Assembly (NCBI GenBank): GCA_943704425.1
Contig: CALSCP010001275.1
Coordinates: 1-64,000 of the forward strand
Origin: Ministeria vibrans ATCC 50519
Taxonomy: Eukaryota > Opisthokonta > Filasterea
Direction: 5' to 3'
Length of the DNA: 64,000 nt
Shown: piece by piece, positions 10,180 to 25,100 of the stretch
Position numbering within the stretch: the stretch's first letter is position 1
Layout: the number at the start of each line of letters is the position of its first letter
Notes under the pieces: model-generated
Databases searched by the model: none
What the model saw: the letters and a program-made list of their open reading frames with translations, nothing else
Told to the model about the DNA's origin: nothing
Program-made: the position numbers and the translations under genes

Positions 10180-13100
10180 TTAGAGGAAGTCAAGCACCAG
10201 TTGATTCACAACCTTGCTCGCCACCTCGCTGGCCACCTGCTTAACGATACCCTCTGACGCAGAGGCACCGGTAGCAACCTCCTCGAACACCCGTGACAGC
10301 GCCGTCACATCACCTGCGTTATGCATTTGACCATTCAGCTGTTGTATCGCCGGCACCAGCTTCGCCCCATTGGTTCGAAAGGCCACACCGTGAGCTGTCA
10401 ACTTGCGTCCCTGCATCGCCGCTTGAAGCGCTCGCGTGGGCGGCATTGGGTCGTCACCACACTCGCCATCCGTCATAAACACCAGCGTCGTGACAAATGC
10501 ACTCCCAGTACCTACCATCAGTTCTTTTGCGTTGTTCAACGGTGGCCCAAACATGGTACCACCACCACCGTACGAAAACGTATTGGGCATGCTCACAAGG
10601 CGCTCACGGGTGTGTGTCACGCGTGCACTCGATCCAAACTGCACAATAGACACAATGTCTTCGCCACCCTGATCGCCCATCCGGCGGTCCTTGAAGCGTT
10701 TCCACGCATCACACAGATCGCCCCAGGAGTTGCTCATCGAGCCAGACTCGTCGAGACAGAACACAAAGTGGTGGCGCACCGTGTCCACCGCATCCGCCGT
10801 GAACAGATTGACCCCAATCATCCGTCGCGCTCCCTTGACCGTCTGAAGCGCCGCCTCAAGTGCGTCCTCCAGATGTGCTGTGGCCGACCGCACACCTCCA
10901 CGCGACTGTCGAATTCGCCCAAAGAACACTTGCACTCCGTGATTCCACTCGGCCTCGCTCCGCACATTGCCCATGTTTGCCAGAAGTTGCATTGCCTCCA
11001 GGCCCCTTCCTTGCTCCCCACTTCTCGTGTCAGGGAAGCGACCTGTGTCGCCATTAAGATCGCCGTGACCTGGCGCGTCCGTTGTCACCAGAAGAAGCTT
11101 GGCCCGCGATCCCCATGAGAGCTTGCGTGCTGCCGCGAGCAGCGCATCGCCCACGTCCTCGGGCAGATCCCCGCCACCGTAGGCCGTCAGACCCTGCACG
11201 CACTGCACAAACGACTTGCCTTCCACCGTTCGGTCGGCCTGCAACACCGTCCCGTCGGGCCCGGTGTGCTCGTACACATGCATGAACGGCACCTCCTCCA
11301 ATACCGCGTCTCGGAAGGCCACAAGGGCACAGCGCATCTCCACCTGCAGCCCCGGCATGCTCTTCTGCACACCCGGCCTGATGCTCGCCACCACATCGCA
11401 AATGTCCTTCTTGATGTGCTCAAGGAAGGGCCGCATGCTGCCACTCACATCCACAACAAAGCACAGATCGACCGTGACCGCACCCGGTGCACTCCCCTGA
11501 ATCAGCGTCGCATTGCGCTCGCCCTCCATCTTGCTCTCGAGCTCCTTGAACACCGACTCCGCCTCGCGCAGCACTTCATTCAGTGCCTCCGCACCCGCAC
11601 GTACACCGTAGCTCTTGGTGGGTGCAACCATTCCGTCCGGCTCACCATCCTCCTGGTCAAACACAGCTCGAAGGGCGGCAGGAAGGGCAGCGGGAATCGC
11701 TGCACGTGCCCACTTCCCGTATGCGCGCTCCACACGAAGGCGATCGTAGCCAACACCGACACCAATCACGTCAACGGCGGACCCACCGTCGTCACCGCGT
11801 GCGCGCCTCAACACTGCCGTGTGCTCCCACGGCGTCAACGAGTAGCCGTCACTCAGCACAAACACATGCTTGGGCCCACGCACGCCGCTACCGGACACAA
11901 GGTCACACGCATACGCAATCGCCTCCGTGTCTCGCGTCACCGTCTCGTCGTCGCCAACGCGCACGTGCTCCATCACAAGCAACTGCGTCACCTCGTCCCA
12001 CGCATCCGACATGCGCTTCAGTACACGCACCTGCCGTCCCGCCTGCACCACTGCCACATTCTCCACACCCACTTGCGCCAGTGTCGCCACAAGGACCAGC
12101 AAGGAGTCAAACGCACACTGTGCCAAGTGACCCTGCATCGACTGCGACGTGTCCACCACAATCGCAACTGCATAGTCACGTCGACCTCCCGTCAGCTTCT
12201 TCGCCCAAATCTTCTTGTAGTTCCAGTCGGTCGAAAACGCCTTGATGAGTCCGGGAAGCGACAGTGCCGTACCCGTCAGCGCAGGCTTGGGCCGCGTAAA
12301 GCGATTGTGCGGATACACAGTCTCCTCAAAGACCGTACTCATCTCGTTCACCTCGCCGATCACACGGCCCATCGCCTGCGCCCACAACTGTTGCACATGC
12401 TGCAGCAAGTGCAACTCACCCTTTGCCGCCCGTCGCTCAATGTGCTCGCGAGCCACGTCGAGCGCTTGCAAGTGCGCCTCTCGCGCCGCAATCTCAGCCT
12501 CGCTTGCTCTCGAGGCAGGCTCCACCGTCTCATCCAAAGCATTTCGACCCACCTTCCACAACGCATCCAAAGAGCCACCGGCACCCTCTTCCTTTGCCTT
12601 CTCCAGCGACAATCCACCCACAGCAACCGCCATCTTGTCCAATCTCTTCTCCTCCTGGGACAGTTGCTCCTGCGTGAGTTGACCAAAGTCGACAAATGCG
12701 CCAAAAGGCGTTGTCCGCTGCGTCTCCGTTGTTGCCGGTCCCTTGCCCATACCCTTGGAGTCTCTCTCTTGCACCTGCTCAATCGTCTTGGTCACACGCT
12801 TCTCCACCAGTGCCAGCAGACATTTCGCCAATTCCTCCGCACGATGCACTTCGCTCACATGAGCAATGTTCTTGATGTTCCCCAGAAATTCGTTCGCGTT
12901 GTCAGGCAACCTGCCATGGCCACACAGAAGCATAAGCAAACTCAGCTCGGCATTACACCTCGTCAGAGGTTGCTTGTAGTTCACAGTTTCAATCTCCTCG
13001 CTCACTCCATCCGTGATCATCACAAACACTCGGCGACGTTCCACCTGTCCCCAGTCTGGCAGTGTCGCCTTCTCCTCGTCAACAATACGCGCCCAGTACT

Positions 13101-16100
13101 CGGCCATGTTGCCCAGCGCCGTCGCTGGCTTCGTTCCCTGATCAAACGTAAACATGTCGAGCATTGTCTGTCCCGTCGCATTAGTAAACGGCTGCGAAAA
13201 CTCCTTGGCCATCTTAGGGTTCTTCTCCGAGCCAAATCGCGCAATGGCAAAGCGCTGCTCCGCACGACGCAACGCCTCCGTCAGCATCACCAGTGCCTCC
13301 CACATTCGATCTCGTTGCACACTCATTGTCCCCGAGTTGTCCACGGCAAGGAACCAGTCGATGGCAACCGGCTGGGGTCGCATGTACAGCACGTGGGCCG
13401 TCGTACGCAACACATCCACCAGCTTGCTCACCATCGCTTCAATGGGTCCCACACGAAGCAGGCGCGAATACGTCCACATGTCCGACTTTTTCATCATATC
13501 GGCCGTCACGTTGCCCTTGAGTACCTTCAGCTTGCCCCCCGATGGTCGCTCGGCGAGCACACGTCCCCGAAAGATAGCGTTCAAATCAGCAGTTTCAAGG
13601 TGACGCCGAAGCATATTGGCGTCTAACTTGACCTGAACTTGTCGCATTTCACCAGTGCCTCCGCCCGTGCCTCCACCACCCAGTGACACTGACGTGTCTT
13701 CAGTCGCTTTCCGCACAAGGGCACGCGCAGCCACCGGCATTTGCTGTTGCTGTTGCGGCGCCTCAGACGGGGTGTGTTGCTGCTGGTCCACAATGCGGAG
13801 ACGTGCAGCACGTTGCGTCGATGAACCGCGCCGACGACGCCCCTCCACACCCTGTGTCCCCATCAGATTCAGATCGCTTGCGGCATTGAAGTCGACCTCA
13901 ATGTCGTCTTCGTGTGCCGGGAACGCAACTTCGCGGCGCCGGTCGCCATCGTGTGCAGCCTCCTCCGAGTCTTCCAGTGCACCTTCGCCGGTCACACGCT
14001 CCAAGAAGTTCAGGTCATCGTCTTCTTGCTCGTCTATCCGCGAAATATCATGTTGCATCGACGAGTTCAGATGGTCCAATGTACTCGCACCACTCTGAGT
14101 GTGCTTGTTCGCGTCCACATCGTTCTTGGTCAGGCGGAATGGAGGCGCCACTTGGGTGTGCTTGCCCACACCAATGGCGAGATCATCAAACGCATGGCGC
14201 ATGTCGCTCGAAAGTAAGTCGCGCGGTACCCGTCCTAACACGCGGCGCAACGGATGGCCCATTGCTCGCACCATCTCACTTGAACGTGTCGAATCTGCTT
14301 CCGCACGCGCACTGCTAGCATCCAGCTGCAACGCAGTCGCTTCGAGGAGACGCAGCATGTCCACACCGTTTCGAAGAAAGTTGAGGCTGTCACGCACGTT
14401 CGTCGCTCCATGACTGGCACTCACACACATAGGCCCAAACGACGATGACCACAATTGCGTAGCTCGCTTCAACAGAGGTAGGCTGTGCGTCAGAGACTTC
14501 ATTCGGCGTTCGTCTCCATTCCCACCATTGCCACCTTTAGCACCAATGAAAATTTCTGCAACTCGATGGAGCTGTCGCATTTCCAACAGTTGCTGCTCCA
14601 TGCGCGAATTCAACCCCCGGTCAGGACCGCCCTGTGCTGCAACCGGCCCAACACCGTCAGCGGCAAAAGTACTGGGTATGGCTGCTGGAGGCATATTCAC
14701 TTCGGCAGGAAACGCATACCACTCACCTTCAGGTCCTTTCCCGGCCCTACTAACCCCTGAACGTCCAGCTTCAGAGCCAACTGGGGCGTCTGTGCAAGTA
14801 AAAGTGCCCTCACTGTGAGCGCCACTTCTGTCACTTGACCCACTTGAGCCACTTGGGCTGCTCGATTCCTTGCTGCTTGCTCCGGTACCACTAGTGCCAG
14901 CGTCGCTAGCACCACTTTCTTCGGTACCACTCAAACTTATCGTAGCGCACAGCTGACCAACACACATTGCAATACCCGCAAGTGCAAGCGCGGCAGGCAA
15001 AGAATTGCTGGCAGCCAAGAACATCGAAACACCCATGGTAATGTTGGCAACCGTCTTGACCTCGGCTGACGCATCCAACTCGGCCAAAAGCGAACCAAGC
15101 AACGCCGTGACGGCCGAAGGATCGTTCTTGGCGGCGTTTGCAAGGTTCTCGCCCGCCGCCGCAACACGCCCTGCCTTGGCAGCCATCACACCAGCTTGAC
15201 CCGGAAGCACATGGGACACACCCTTCAAAACAGTTGGCAGAGCTTCGACAGAATCATCGTTCTGAAGCTGGTCACACATCTGGTCCATCGCGCTCACAGC
15301 GCTGCGCACTCGCCCAATATTAGGCACGCCCGCTGTCTCAGCAATCAGCTGAACTGCCATTAATACCATGTGAGAGTCACCTGTGGCACTCACATCCAAG
15401 AAGTTGCGCACAGCCTGACCCACCGCAAACGCGGTCGGGCTCACACCGGAGGCAAACGCAAGCTCCTCCATTGCGTCCAACACATCTCGTGAGTTTTGTG
15501 ACTTGCTCAACTTTCGAATACTCTTGACCACACGCTTCACTTGCGCTGCCCGTTTGGGCGTAAAGATGACAGAAATATCCATTGCTCCATCAATCGCATC
15601 GATCGTCGAGATGGCATTCGTGCTGGCTCGCTCGGCCACGCCAGCAACACGCTTGAGCGACTGTTTGATGTGTTGCAGAGCAGATGCTTCCCGTTCGGAG
15701 AGCGCCTTCTCCACCAGCCCACTCAGTGAGCGCACGGCACCCGACGTATCCCCCTGCCCTGCAGCCTCAATCAGTACGTTCAAGTGATGCATGACACCTC
15801 CAGCTTTGACGTCGTCCGAGAGCCCGGGCAACAAAGTCAGGGCATGAGTACAGTCCTCATTCGACTGTTGAGCCAGACAACGGAGCTTCTCAGAGTCCTC
15901 CAACAAATTCCTGACCGCACCAATCACCATTTTCCCACTCTCGCCCACTCGATCCTGCGTAACGACCTCCAGTATCGACGACATATCATCGAGCATCTCG
16001 CGGGGAGCCACAGCATCGCCTTTGCGCACCATCTTTCCCACAATTCGCCCAAGCGTCCGACCCGCGTCGCCAGCAAAGCCCAAAACGGCTTCCAGTGCGT

Positions 16101-19100
16101 TTGCAGCTTCTTCACGCGTTGCGTCGCCCGCCAACACGCTGTTGGCCACAGCCAACACGTCGTCAACCAATTTGCAGCCACTGTGGTCCATAGCGGGCAC
16201 ATCCGCATCCGTCGCAATGCGCTCCGCAATCTCATCCAGCGACGGCTCCGCTGGAATGGATTCAACCATCGCCAGAAGTCGTTCGACAACCTTTGCGGTC
16301 CGTTGGCCGTCTCGCCCGCCCACAATGCTCGCTAGATCGCTGCCGGTACGCAGGGCACTGTGAACACTGAAATCAAAGCCTTTGCTCATGTCAATCAGGC
16401 CAGACACAACGTTGGCAGCATTCACAACTGCTTCACGGTGAGTCTCAGGCATGGCATTGGCCGCAAGTTGGCCCATGCTCTCCATCACACCGCCAATATT
16501 GCGAACATCCATTGCCTCCAGAATGGCCACGCCAAGCTCGGCGTCAATCGCACTCACTCCAAACAGCTCCGAGACACGCTGCAGTTGACTTGTTTCCTCC
16601 ATGCTGTTCAGTGACTGCGCGTGCTTCATGAGGTGACTCATCGCCTGCAGACGCAGCGCACCCTCTGGCGGGAGATGTTCACCCGCTAAATGTTCCATCA
16701 GGCTCGCCGCGTTGCTCAACACTTCATCAAGAGGAGGAGAGCCATGCTGACGCACTAGACTGGCGCAGAGCGCGCCCACCTCACGCAAGTGATCGTTCCC
16801 ACTGGCGCGGAGCGTTCCCTCAATGACACGCGCAGCCGCTTCACACGGATCGTCCACGGTCGCCATGGCAAACAGCGCTTCGCGAACACCGACTCGTGCT
16901 CCTCCAGCCACACGATCCCGCAACACACTGCTTAGTGCACTCCACAACGGATCTCGCTCACCGACCACCAAGTCTTCCAACCGCTTCTCCTCCATCATAC
17001 GCGTCAATTGTTTGGCAGCCTCCACAGCATCGCCCTCGACCAGACTCCGCGCGAGCTTGTGCAACGTACCCTCGGGCAACTGCTCCGCCACATCCAGCGC
17101 TACCTCCGACACACTCTCGGCACTTGTGCCACGAGAGGCCATCACCATGCGAGAGGCCAACGTAAGCCAGGGCGCCGTCGCATCCCGCACCGGTTTGGGT
17201 GACGCTGCATTAACCATATTGTGAACGATTTCGGGTGCGGCCGAAGCAACATCGCAGTTGTCTGATTCGTACTCCCCTGCACTGAGCCTCTTCAACTGCG
17301 CCGCCACTGCCGTGCTCTGAAAAAACGTTCGCATGGCGCACTTCACCGCGTTCACACCTTCAACATCAGACTGAGCGTTCATCACATGCTCAAACACCCT
17401 CCTCGTTCCCTCCTCCACCGACACTGTACCATCAACGGAGCCAGACACAAGGTTGGCAAGGCCGTCGTACAGGGGGTGCATTTCGGTCGGTACCTTCACA
17501 CGAAGAAATTGCAACAGCTGTGTCACAAGCGTACTCCCCGAGTGTCCCGCATCAGCGTTGCCGCCGTTCTGCTGCGCCTTCAACCGCTGCAGTATGCCTG
17601 AGATCCCACCACTCACCGGCTGCTCCGTCTTCATTTGTGACTGCAGGCGTTCAATTACCAGTCGGCTCGATTGCGGCGCACGATTCAACGCACAATCTAA
17701 CACGTGTTTATCTGACATGGCACGTGCAGAGGTGAAAAACGCATCCGCTCCTCGGTCTTGGTCATTGGGTCTCGCAGCCACCATGCGTGTCACCTCAGAC
17801 GCCACAGTCGCTGCTGTCGCAAGTGGGAACTCTTGCAGATCGTCGCGTGCAACAAAACCTTGCAGACGAGCGGCATCGAGAGCCGCCAGTTGGTCCCACT
17901 CAAAAGGCAGCTGGCGTGCGGGCTGAAGCTCCTCTTCCGCAGCCGCGACGTCAACAACCCGACCTTGCACGAGAACGGACACAGTGCGAGGAGATAGCTT
18001 CTTTGTCAACGGATCCATGCTATAATCATTCCGGCCGACAAGACGAAGCTTTGTCTCGAAGGATCCCACGTCCATTGTTTGGGCGTTGATCCCAATTGTA
18101 AGCGACACGGTGCGCTTCTCGTTGACATGAAACGAACGAGCACCACCAGCCACTTCCTTCCCGTCGCAATTCACGGTCACAGTATCCATCCCGTCTGTGA
18201 GGACCTCAAGCTCAAGTGTCACATTGCCAACATTGGTGACTGTCATGCCCTTAAACGTCTTGGTGGTCCCGCGACAAATCGTGCCCAGGTTCCAAAAGGC
18301 AATGGGAGACACCGTCATCACTGCACGATGTACCTCCAAGCGCACGTTCACCTGTGGACCACCCGAACCAAGCTGTAGCGGCACGATAGATCGTTTCGTT
18401 GGCGGAGGCAGAGGCACAGGAGCGTAGCGGAGTGTCACGCATACCAAACCGTTCTCGGCAATCGTTGACGGTGCCTCCATCGACCAACCAGAAGGTGGAG
18501 CTTGTAGAGTGAGTGTGCCAGGAGCAGAGCCCTTGTTTCGAACGGTCAGTGTGTGCTCCACGAACGGCATGTGATCCTCATTGACGAGCTTCAGCTTCAT
18601 CTGCGGCGAGCGCTCAACCGTCAGCTGTGCCTCACCCACAAGTACAATGACATTCGTTGTCAAAGACTCCCCTCCGCTCAACCTCACTTTCAAAGTCAGA
18701 TTCTTCTTTGACGACCACCGCGATGTCGGCGCAGTCAATGCGAGAGGAAGAGAACGACGCTGGCCCACAGCGACAACAGCACGGTCTGCCATGGCGAGTG
18801 TGGCCTCTGACGAAGAGTGCGGTAAAATCTCTGCCTGGAAACGCACCTGGACCTTGCCAATGTTCTCAAGTGCAAAGTGCACAACCCTATGTTCTCCCGA
18901 CCGCATCACCACCTGTGGTAACGAGTCAAAGCCCGTCAATCGGCCAGTCTCGGCCACGACTTTCTCACTCACAGAGCCTTCAAAAAGCGCATGAAGACGA
19001 ATTCGAGGCATAATAAACGTGCCGCTGATTGAAAACTCACGCACATGGTCTGCACTGTGAACACCAACCACCAGTGTGCTATTCTTGATGTCCCACGCCC

Positions 19101-22100
19101 GCTCTTGCAACGCACTCGCGGAAAATTTCGACAGGCTGCCAGAGGGTATCTTTGATGGCGGTGCTACCGTCACCGCCAGAGTGCGAGTCGCGTGAGCGCG
19201 CAGAAGCAAGTCTTCGGAGCTCAGCTCAATCGGCCCAAGCGTGCTCTCAGACACAGTCAACTTGGCACACACACGCACTGGGAAACTCATTCGTGAGCGC
19301 ACTCGCAGCGGTTGAGTAACGCGCGATGCACCCACTCCGATGAGTCCAAAGTCAATCGACTCCTGATCAAACTCCACAAGCAATGGCTCCACGCGACCAT
19401 GCAGAGACAGACTCAGCATAGACGACACTTTCATGTCACCATCTGCGCTTCCATCTCCACCCAGCAGCTCCAATTGCAGTGAGCAAGCGCGATCGCCACA
19501 CTCGCCCCGCGGTTTCATCACCAACTTGACCTCGAGTCGACGCTGCGGTGCCAAGGACACCGCGTTCGGTGCGTGACAAACAAAGCTAGTCGTGTTGCCT
19601 TCGAGAGCGACACGCATGTGAATGAGCGTACCAGTGTCATTGTCGACGTACAGCACGCGTGTGACATTGTCCGTGTCGAACAGCACCGTGCCAAAGTCCA
19701 CATCGGCTTCCGACTGCGAGAACCCCAGGTTGTCTCCACCACACACTGAAATGGTCAGTTCGGTCGATTTTACGGCAGCAAGAGGATCATTGCTGGAATC
19801 TCCAGTGACGTTTGCAGCGCTGCCCCCACGCTCAAACTCTGTTGCATCAGCGGGACTCGTACTCGAGAGAAGATTGTGCATGCGGCGCAGGAGATTCCCT
19901 CGTGCTCGCTGGCGCGCCATGCTGCTGTCAATGGCCCGCTGAAGTGGCTTAATTCGAGACGTGAGTTCGCGCTTTCGTACGTCGGCAAGCCATCGGCCTT
20001 CCAACATGCCTTCAAGTGTCTTCTCCCAGTCCCGAGGCACGGCTGCCAACACGTCCACCTCTGCTTGATGCATCAATCCACTGACACCAATCGCCTGTGA
20101 CAGAAGACACAGCATCAAAGAATGTACTACCTCCGATCCAACGGTGCTCAGCAACTCGATTGCGCTGGTAGGTACTTTTTCTCGCAGAAAATTGCGCACA
20201 AACCGCATGCCTGCACTGCCTGCTAGAAGCAAATTTTTCATCGCGTCTTCCTTCACCAAGGAGACCACATCTGATGCTGTTTGATGGTTGGTAGGTGCCT
20301 CCTCCAGTCGACGCAACGCTGCAAGGATGTCGTCACGCAGACTCTCCATGGCCACTCGTTGCTCCTTGAATTTCGTTCCTTCTTTCCACCCTCGCCCAAA
20401 GTGCACCACCTCACTTGTTGGGTTCTGCAACCATCCGTTCACATCGCTCTCAGGCAATAGAGCACGCTCCAGGGCAAAAACCAGCTGAGTGATGTGCTGC
20501 TCAAGCGACTCTGAAGCCTTCGAACATGCTTCAAGTGCCGTGACCAGCGGATTCTGGTTGATGTAGAGGCTGTCCAAGCTGCGCTGCTTGTGCCAGTCAC
20601 GCTCAAGCTGCGCCTTCACTTCTTCCGGCCGCTTTGGTGTCGGCTGTTTGCCTTTACCTTTACCTGGTGCATACACAGGGTGAGATTTGGCATAGGCCGC
20701 CTGTTGATACGCGTCAATAACCATATCTCGTGTCACTTCGTCGACGAGAGGCACGTCGTCGCGCAATCGCGTGCCCCATTTCTCGTCACCAAACGTGACA
20801 CCATAAAGCAAGACTCGATATCCAACGGAGAAAAGCGACTCGGAATTGTGGCAGTGACACTCAATCGCTTTCAGATCTTCAAAGCTATAAGTTCGCGACA
20901 TGAACTCGCCATCGTCCTTGGTGACTTTTACCACAAAATTCAGTGTGTCGGGGTCGGTGAAGCGGAAAGACAGAGACTTGGTGTCGAAAAAATAGTGCCT
21001 AACCTTGTCAAGCACACTGAGGCCCACTTTCGTTGAGGGCGGTACAACTCCCTGTGACGCGGTCACCTCAACCGCAGACAAATGCTTCGAGCTAAGGCCA
21101 GAAAACTTGAGCAGCACGGAGTGAGGTCGTTTCACAAAGAAGTCTCCAAAGCGGGGAATCCTTGACAAATCGATAGTCCCCGGTTGTAGGAGTCGTTCGG
21201 CCTTGCCAACAAGATCTTGCTGACTGGCATAGTCACTGCACTGTACCAGTTTGTACAAGAGGTGTGTGTACTCCCAGAGATTGTCCGCGTAAAGGTTAAT
21301 CCAATCGTGGTGCCTCTGCAGCTCCTGTGCGTACTTGAGTTCTTTCGCCCGGCAATCCGCCTCAAATTCGTTCCACTTGGTCGATGCATAGCGCACCTTT
21401 TCGTCAACAAGGTCCCTCTGTCTCGTTGCACGGAGCCTTGCAACATCGTCTAGGCGGGCGCGGACATCGCTCAAGTAGCCCTTCAATACAGCACTCAGCG
21501 TCAGCTTTTGAGGCATGTCATGTAGCTTCCCCAGTGCCGAGCGCAGTTGATCCGTGGCCGACTGGCGAATAACGTTGTAGATACGCTTCTCAATCGACGA
21601 TAGGACGCCTGACACTGAGCCAACCGTTTTGTCCAGGGCTTCGACTGGCGCCAACAATAAATCCTTGGAGGCTGCGCACTGGTTCTGAAACATCTCGACA
21701 AGCGTGCCGACGTCCACTGTGTCCGGTGACAGGGCTTGAAGCCCACAAAGTAAGTCACCAACATCTGGCACACCGCGTGTCACCAGCTCGGAAGTCGCCC
21801 ACGCACGTCCAAACCAGTCGAGCAGCACGGACTCGGGCAGTTGCTTGCCAAACGTGTTTTGTTCGTCGTCCATCACAGCGTTGCACAGGTGGTCACGCAA
21901 GCGAGGCAAGTTCAACGCATCAACAACACGAATGAGAGTAAAGTCCAACCAATAGGCGCCGCTGTCGGGAACTGCATCGCCATCGTCACCGTCCTCTCGT
22001 CGCGTGCGCCAGTACGGCTCTGAGACAGTTCCTCCAGCAGTCGTCACAACCACTCCTTCCATAGGAGGTTCCGTCTTGAGCTTCCAAACACTGCCAAGCT

Positions 22101-25100
22101 TGTGTTGCTCAAGTGGAGGGATCGTATCTGTCCATTCTTTGAACCAACGTGTCCACAGAGCCATAAGAGTCTGAACAAGCACAGCCGACACACGCTGCAT
22201 GTGTTTGCGTACTTCATGCGCCACCGGAGCAAAGCGATTGCGTCGTCGAAGCAGCGTCTGGCCCCACGCCTCGGTCGCGCTCAGCAGCTCTCGCACTGCA
22301 CCGGCGCGTACCGCCTTCACAAGAGCACACTCGGCATGCAAAGGAGTCTCCACATGTGTCGTAGCAAGCTGCCTGATGGCGCGCAGCCACTGAATGCAAT
22401 ACTGCGCCTCGTCATGACTCGCACCGCTCACTAGTGCCTTGCGCACCAACTCGTTGGCACCCTTGTCAACAAGCGAGTCCACTCCCAAAAAAGTAGCACA
22501 GCAGCGCACAGCTTGCTCGCACACTTGGTCCATGACAAAAGACGGCTGAAGAAGAAAGTCAGTGATGTCTTGCAAGACAATTTCCGCGTCCTGCACCACC
22601 GCAAAGGGCGACGGCAAGTAGTCGTGCGCCAGCATAAGAAAGATGCGTGACAGCGACTGCATCGTCGATGGAAGCTGTCGCACATGCTCGTAGAAGGCGC
22701 GTTCCACCTCTTCGTCGCCACTGGGCAGGCGCCCGCCATAGGCCAGATCCGCACTGCGCTGCCCCTGCCATCGCTTCAAGGCTTCGTCCACAGAGTCGTA
22801 AATGCTACCAACGGCACTACGAGAACGCAGAAAGCGCACACACAACTGCAATCCGCGCGCCACATAGATTTCCACAGTTGCCACGCACGTCTCCATAGCC
22901 TGGGTCGGTCGAGTAAAGCGAGTCTCTTTGATAGCCACAGAGGTTCTCAAACACTCGTGACAGAGCCAAGCAATGTCTTTGTGTGCCATTTGGCTGCGTT
23001 GGAGCACAGCGTCATACAACTGACCAAGACGACGATGCAGTTGCACGCGCTTCTGACCAAGCTCAGTCACAGAATCGTGCCATGCGGGAGACTTTAACAG
23101 AGTTACGGCCTTCACTCTAGCGGGCCAGCTCGTAAGCAGGCTGAGAAGCGAGCGAGACGCCGTTTTGCACACCGTCACGAGCTGTTCCGTGGCTCGACGC
23201 ACCGCATCCGAAGGATCCAACATCTCACATACCTTTTGCATGGAACTTTGGAGGCTCATCATGGCACGCTCAAGCTCGTATACGTCCTCGTCGCGTCTCG
23301 TCACGCACGGCCAGTGCACAAGATGATCTCGTACCAGCGAGCCAATGTCCAGCAATCGTCGCTCAAAATCGCTACGCATTGTTGAAACGGACTCATTCTC
23401 ATCCTCGCCACTCCGACTGCGTTCTCGGTCAAGACGTCGTGCCTCCTCTTCCGTCATGGTATACGACGCATGCGTGAGGTTGCCAATAGAGCGCCGCACA
23501 GCACGATCGCTGAGGGACCAAATGCGCTCAATCTCCTTGAGAAGCTCAAAAAGATCGTGTGACACGGCCTGACGCTTCCGGCGTCGTTCCTCTTCAATAC
23601 GACGTTCGTATGACTGAACCAAGGCCAGCTGACGAGCTTTGGCTGCCTCAGCGGTGTTCAAGCTGTCCTTTGCATCCTTCAGATCCAATTCCATTTTTCT
23701 CAAACTCTCCTGCAATTGATAAGTCTGATCATGGCACTGCCATTGACGCTGCATGTCGGTCAGAGTACGTCGAGTGTCACTCAAGCTGTTCCACTCGGCA
23801 CGCTCTTCTTTCATCTTCTTTTGCAATCCGTCCACGTTATCATGGAAGGAGAGTACGCGCTGGTTCAAGCTAGACACACTTGTATTAGCACGGTTCAGGT
23901 TGCTGAGCAAAGTGGTATCAATCTCGACATTCAGCTGGAGTTGTCCACTCGACGACGTGCCGTCCGACGACGCAAGACACGTATGTAGGTGGCGCTTTAC
24001 GCGCTGTGCAAGCTCGTCGGCAGTCGCCACCATTGTCAGCACCAAGCCGGCACTTGCTGGCAGCATGTCACCGACTGAGCTGCACATGTGGCGCACACTG
24101 TCCATCGTGACACACGCCTCCAAAAGACTACATAGCGTCGTGGGCAATGTCCGACGCAAAACCTCGGCACAGTCACTGCCAAAGATCTGGTGACCATTGT
24201 GAGCGTAGGAGGAGAAACTCGTCCGTAGAAGATCGTCTGACATGACATCGGTGAGATTGGGCACCTGCACGGCGAACAAGCGCGGGTCCACCACTTCGCC
24301 ATCCATCAGTGACTGATCGATTGTACGCGATACGTGCCACAGTCGCTTCACCGCAGCAACATCTTCCGGGACAAAGAGCGCCAGTACATCACCAATATTG
24401 AGCGAGGGCGGCTCGAGTGTGCTCTGCAGCGTTGACCCGGCCAGTGCCAGAGATGAACGAATTTGAGTGACGCGCGCTGTGAGCTCACAGCCATACTCGT
24501 AAATGTTTGTCAGCATTGGCTTCTTGTCGGCAAGCCATTGACGTGCAGGGCGACACATCTGCTCCAATCTGGTGTGGTTTTCGTACAGTTCCAGAAGATT
24601 CGCGTCCGTGCAATTGGCAACAACAGCCCGCACTTGCTCTTCGTGGCACACCTTCTCCAGTTCCACCGCATCCTTGTTGCCCTTACGAAACTGCTCGACG
24701 GTCAGCGCGGCCCGGTCCGACAGCTGTGCTGCCAAACGGTACATGAGCTCGGCCAATCGCGCAGTTTCCTCCTGGCTTGGTGCCTCCGCCAGCGAGGCAC
24801 AGAGTCCCTGCAAATGCTGCCACTGCTCACGCTGCACGCGCACGCGCATCAACAGGCCCAGTGGGTGCATGTCATTGTCCGTCCCTCGCATGTCAATCGA
24901 GCGAACCGAATCACTTCCGAGGCGAACGCACCGACTGACAGGTGAGAGAGATGCAACGGTGCCCACCAGCTCTTTGAATTGCTCGTCGCTTGCCATACGA
25001 CCGGTCTCGTTGACCTCGCTGTTTGCTTGTACACCAAAGTTCGCCGCCTTGAGGGCCTCCACATCGACTAGTAGACGCACTTCGTTCAGACGCATCAGCA

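Noticed and set aside
11266-13626. Long plus-strand open frame (786 codons) opposite the giant gene
   Set aside because: It is His/Arg/Leu-rich without domain signatures and lies exactly antisense to clear VWA coding sequence; a compositional shadow.
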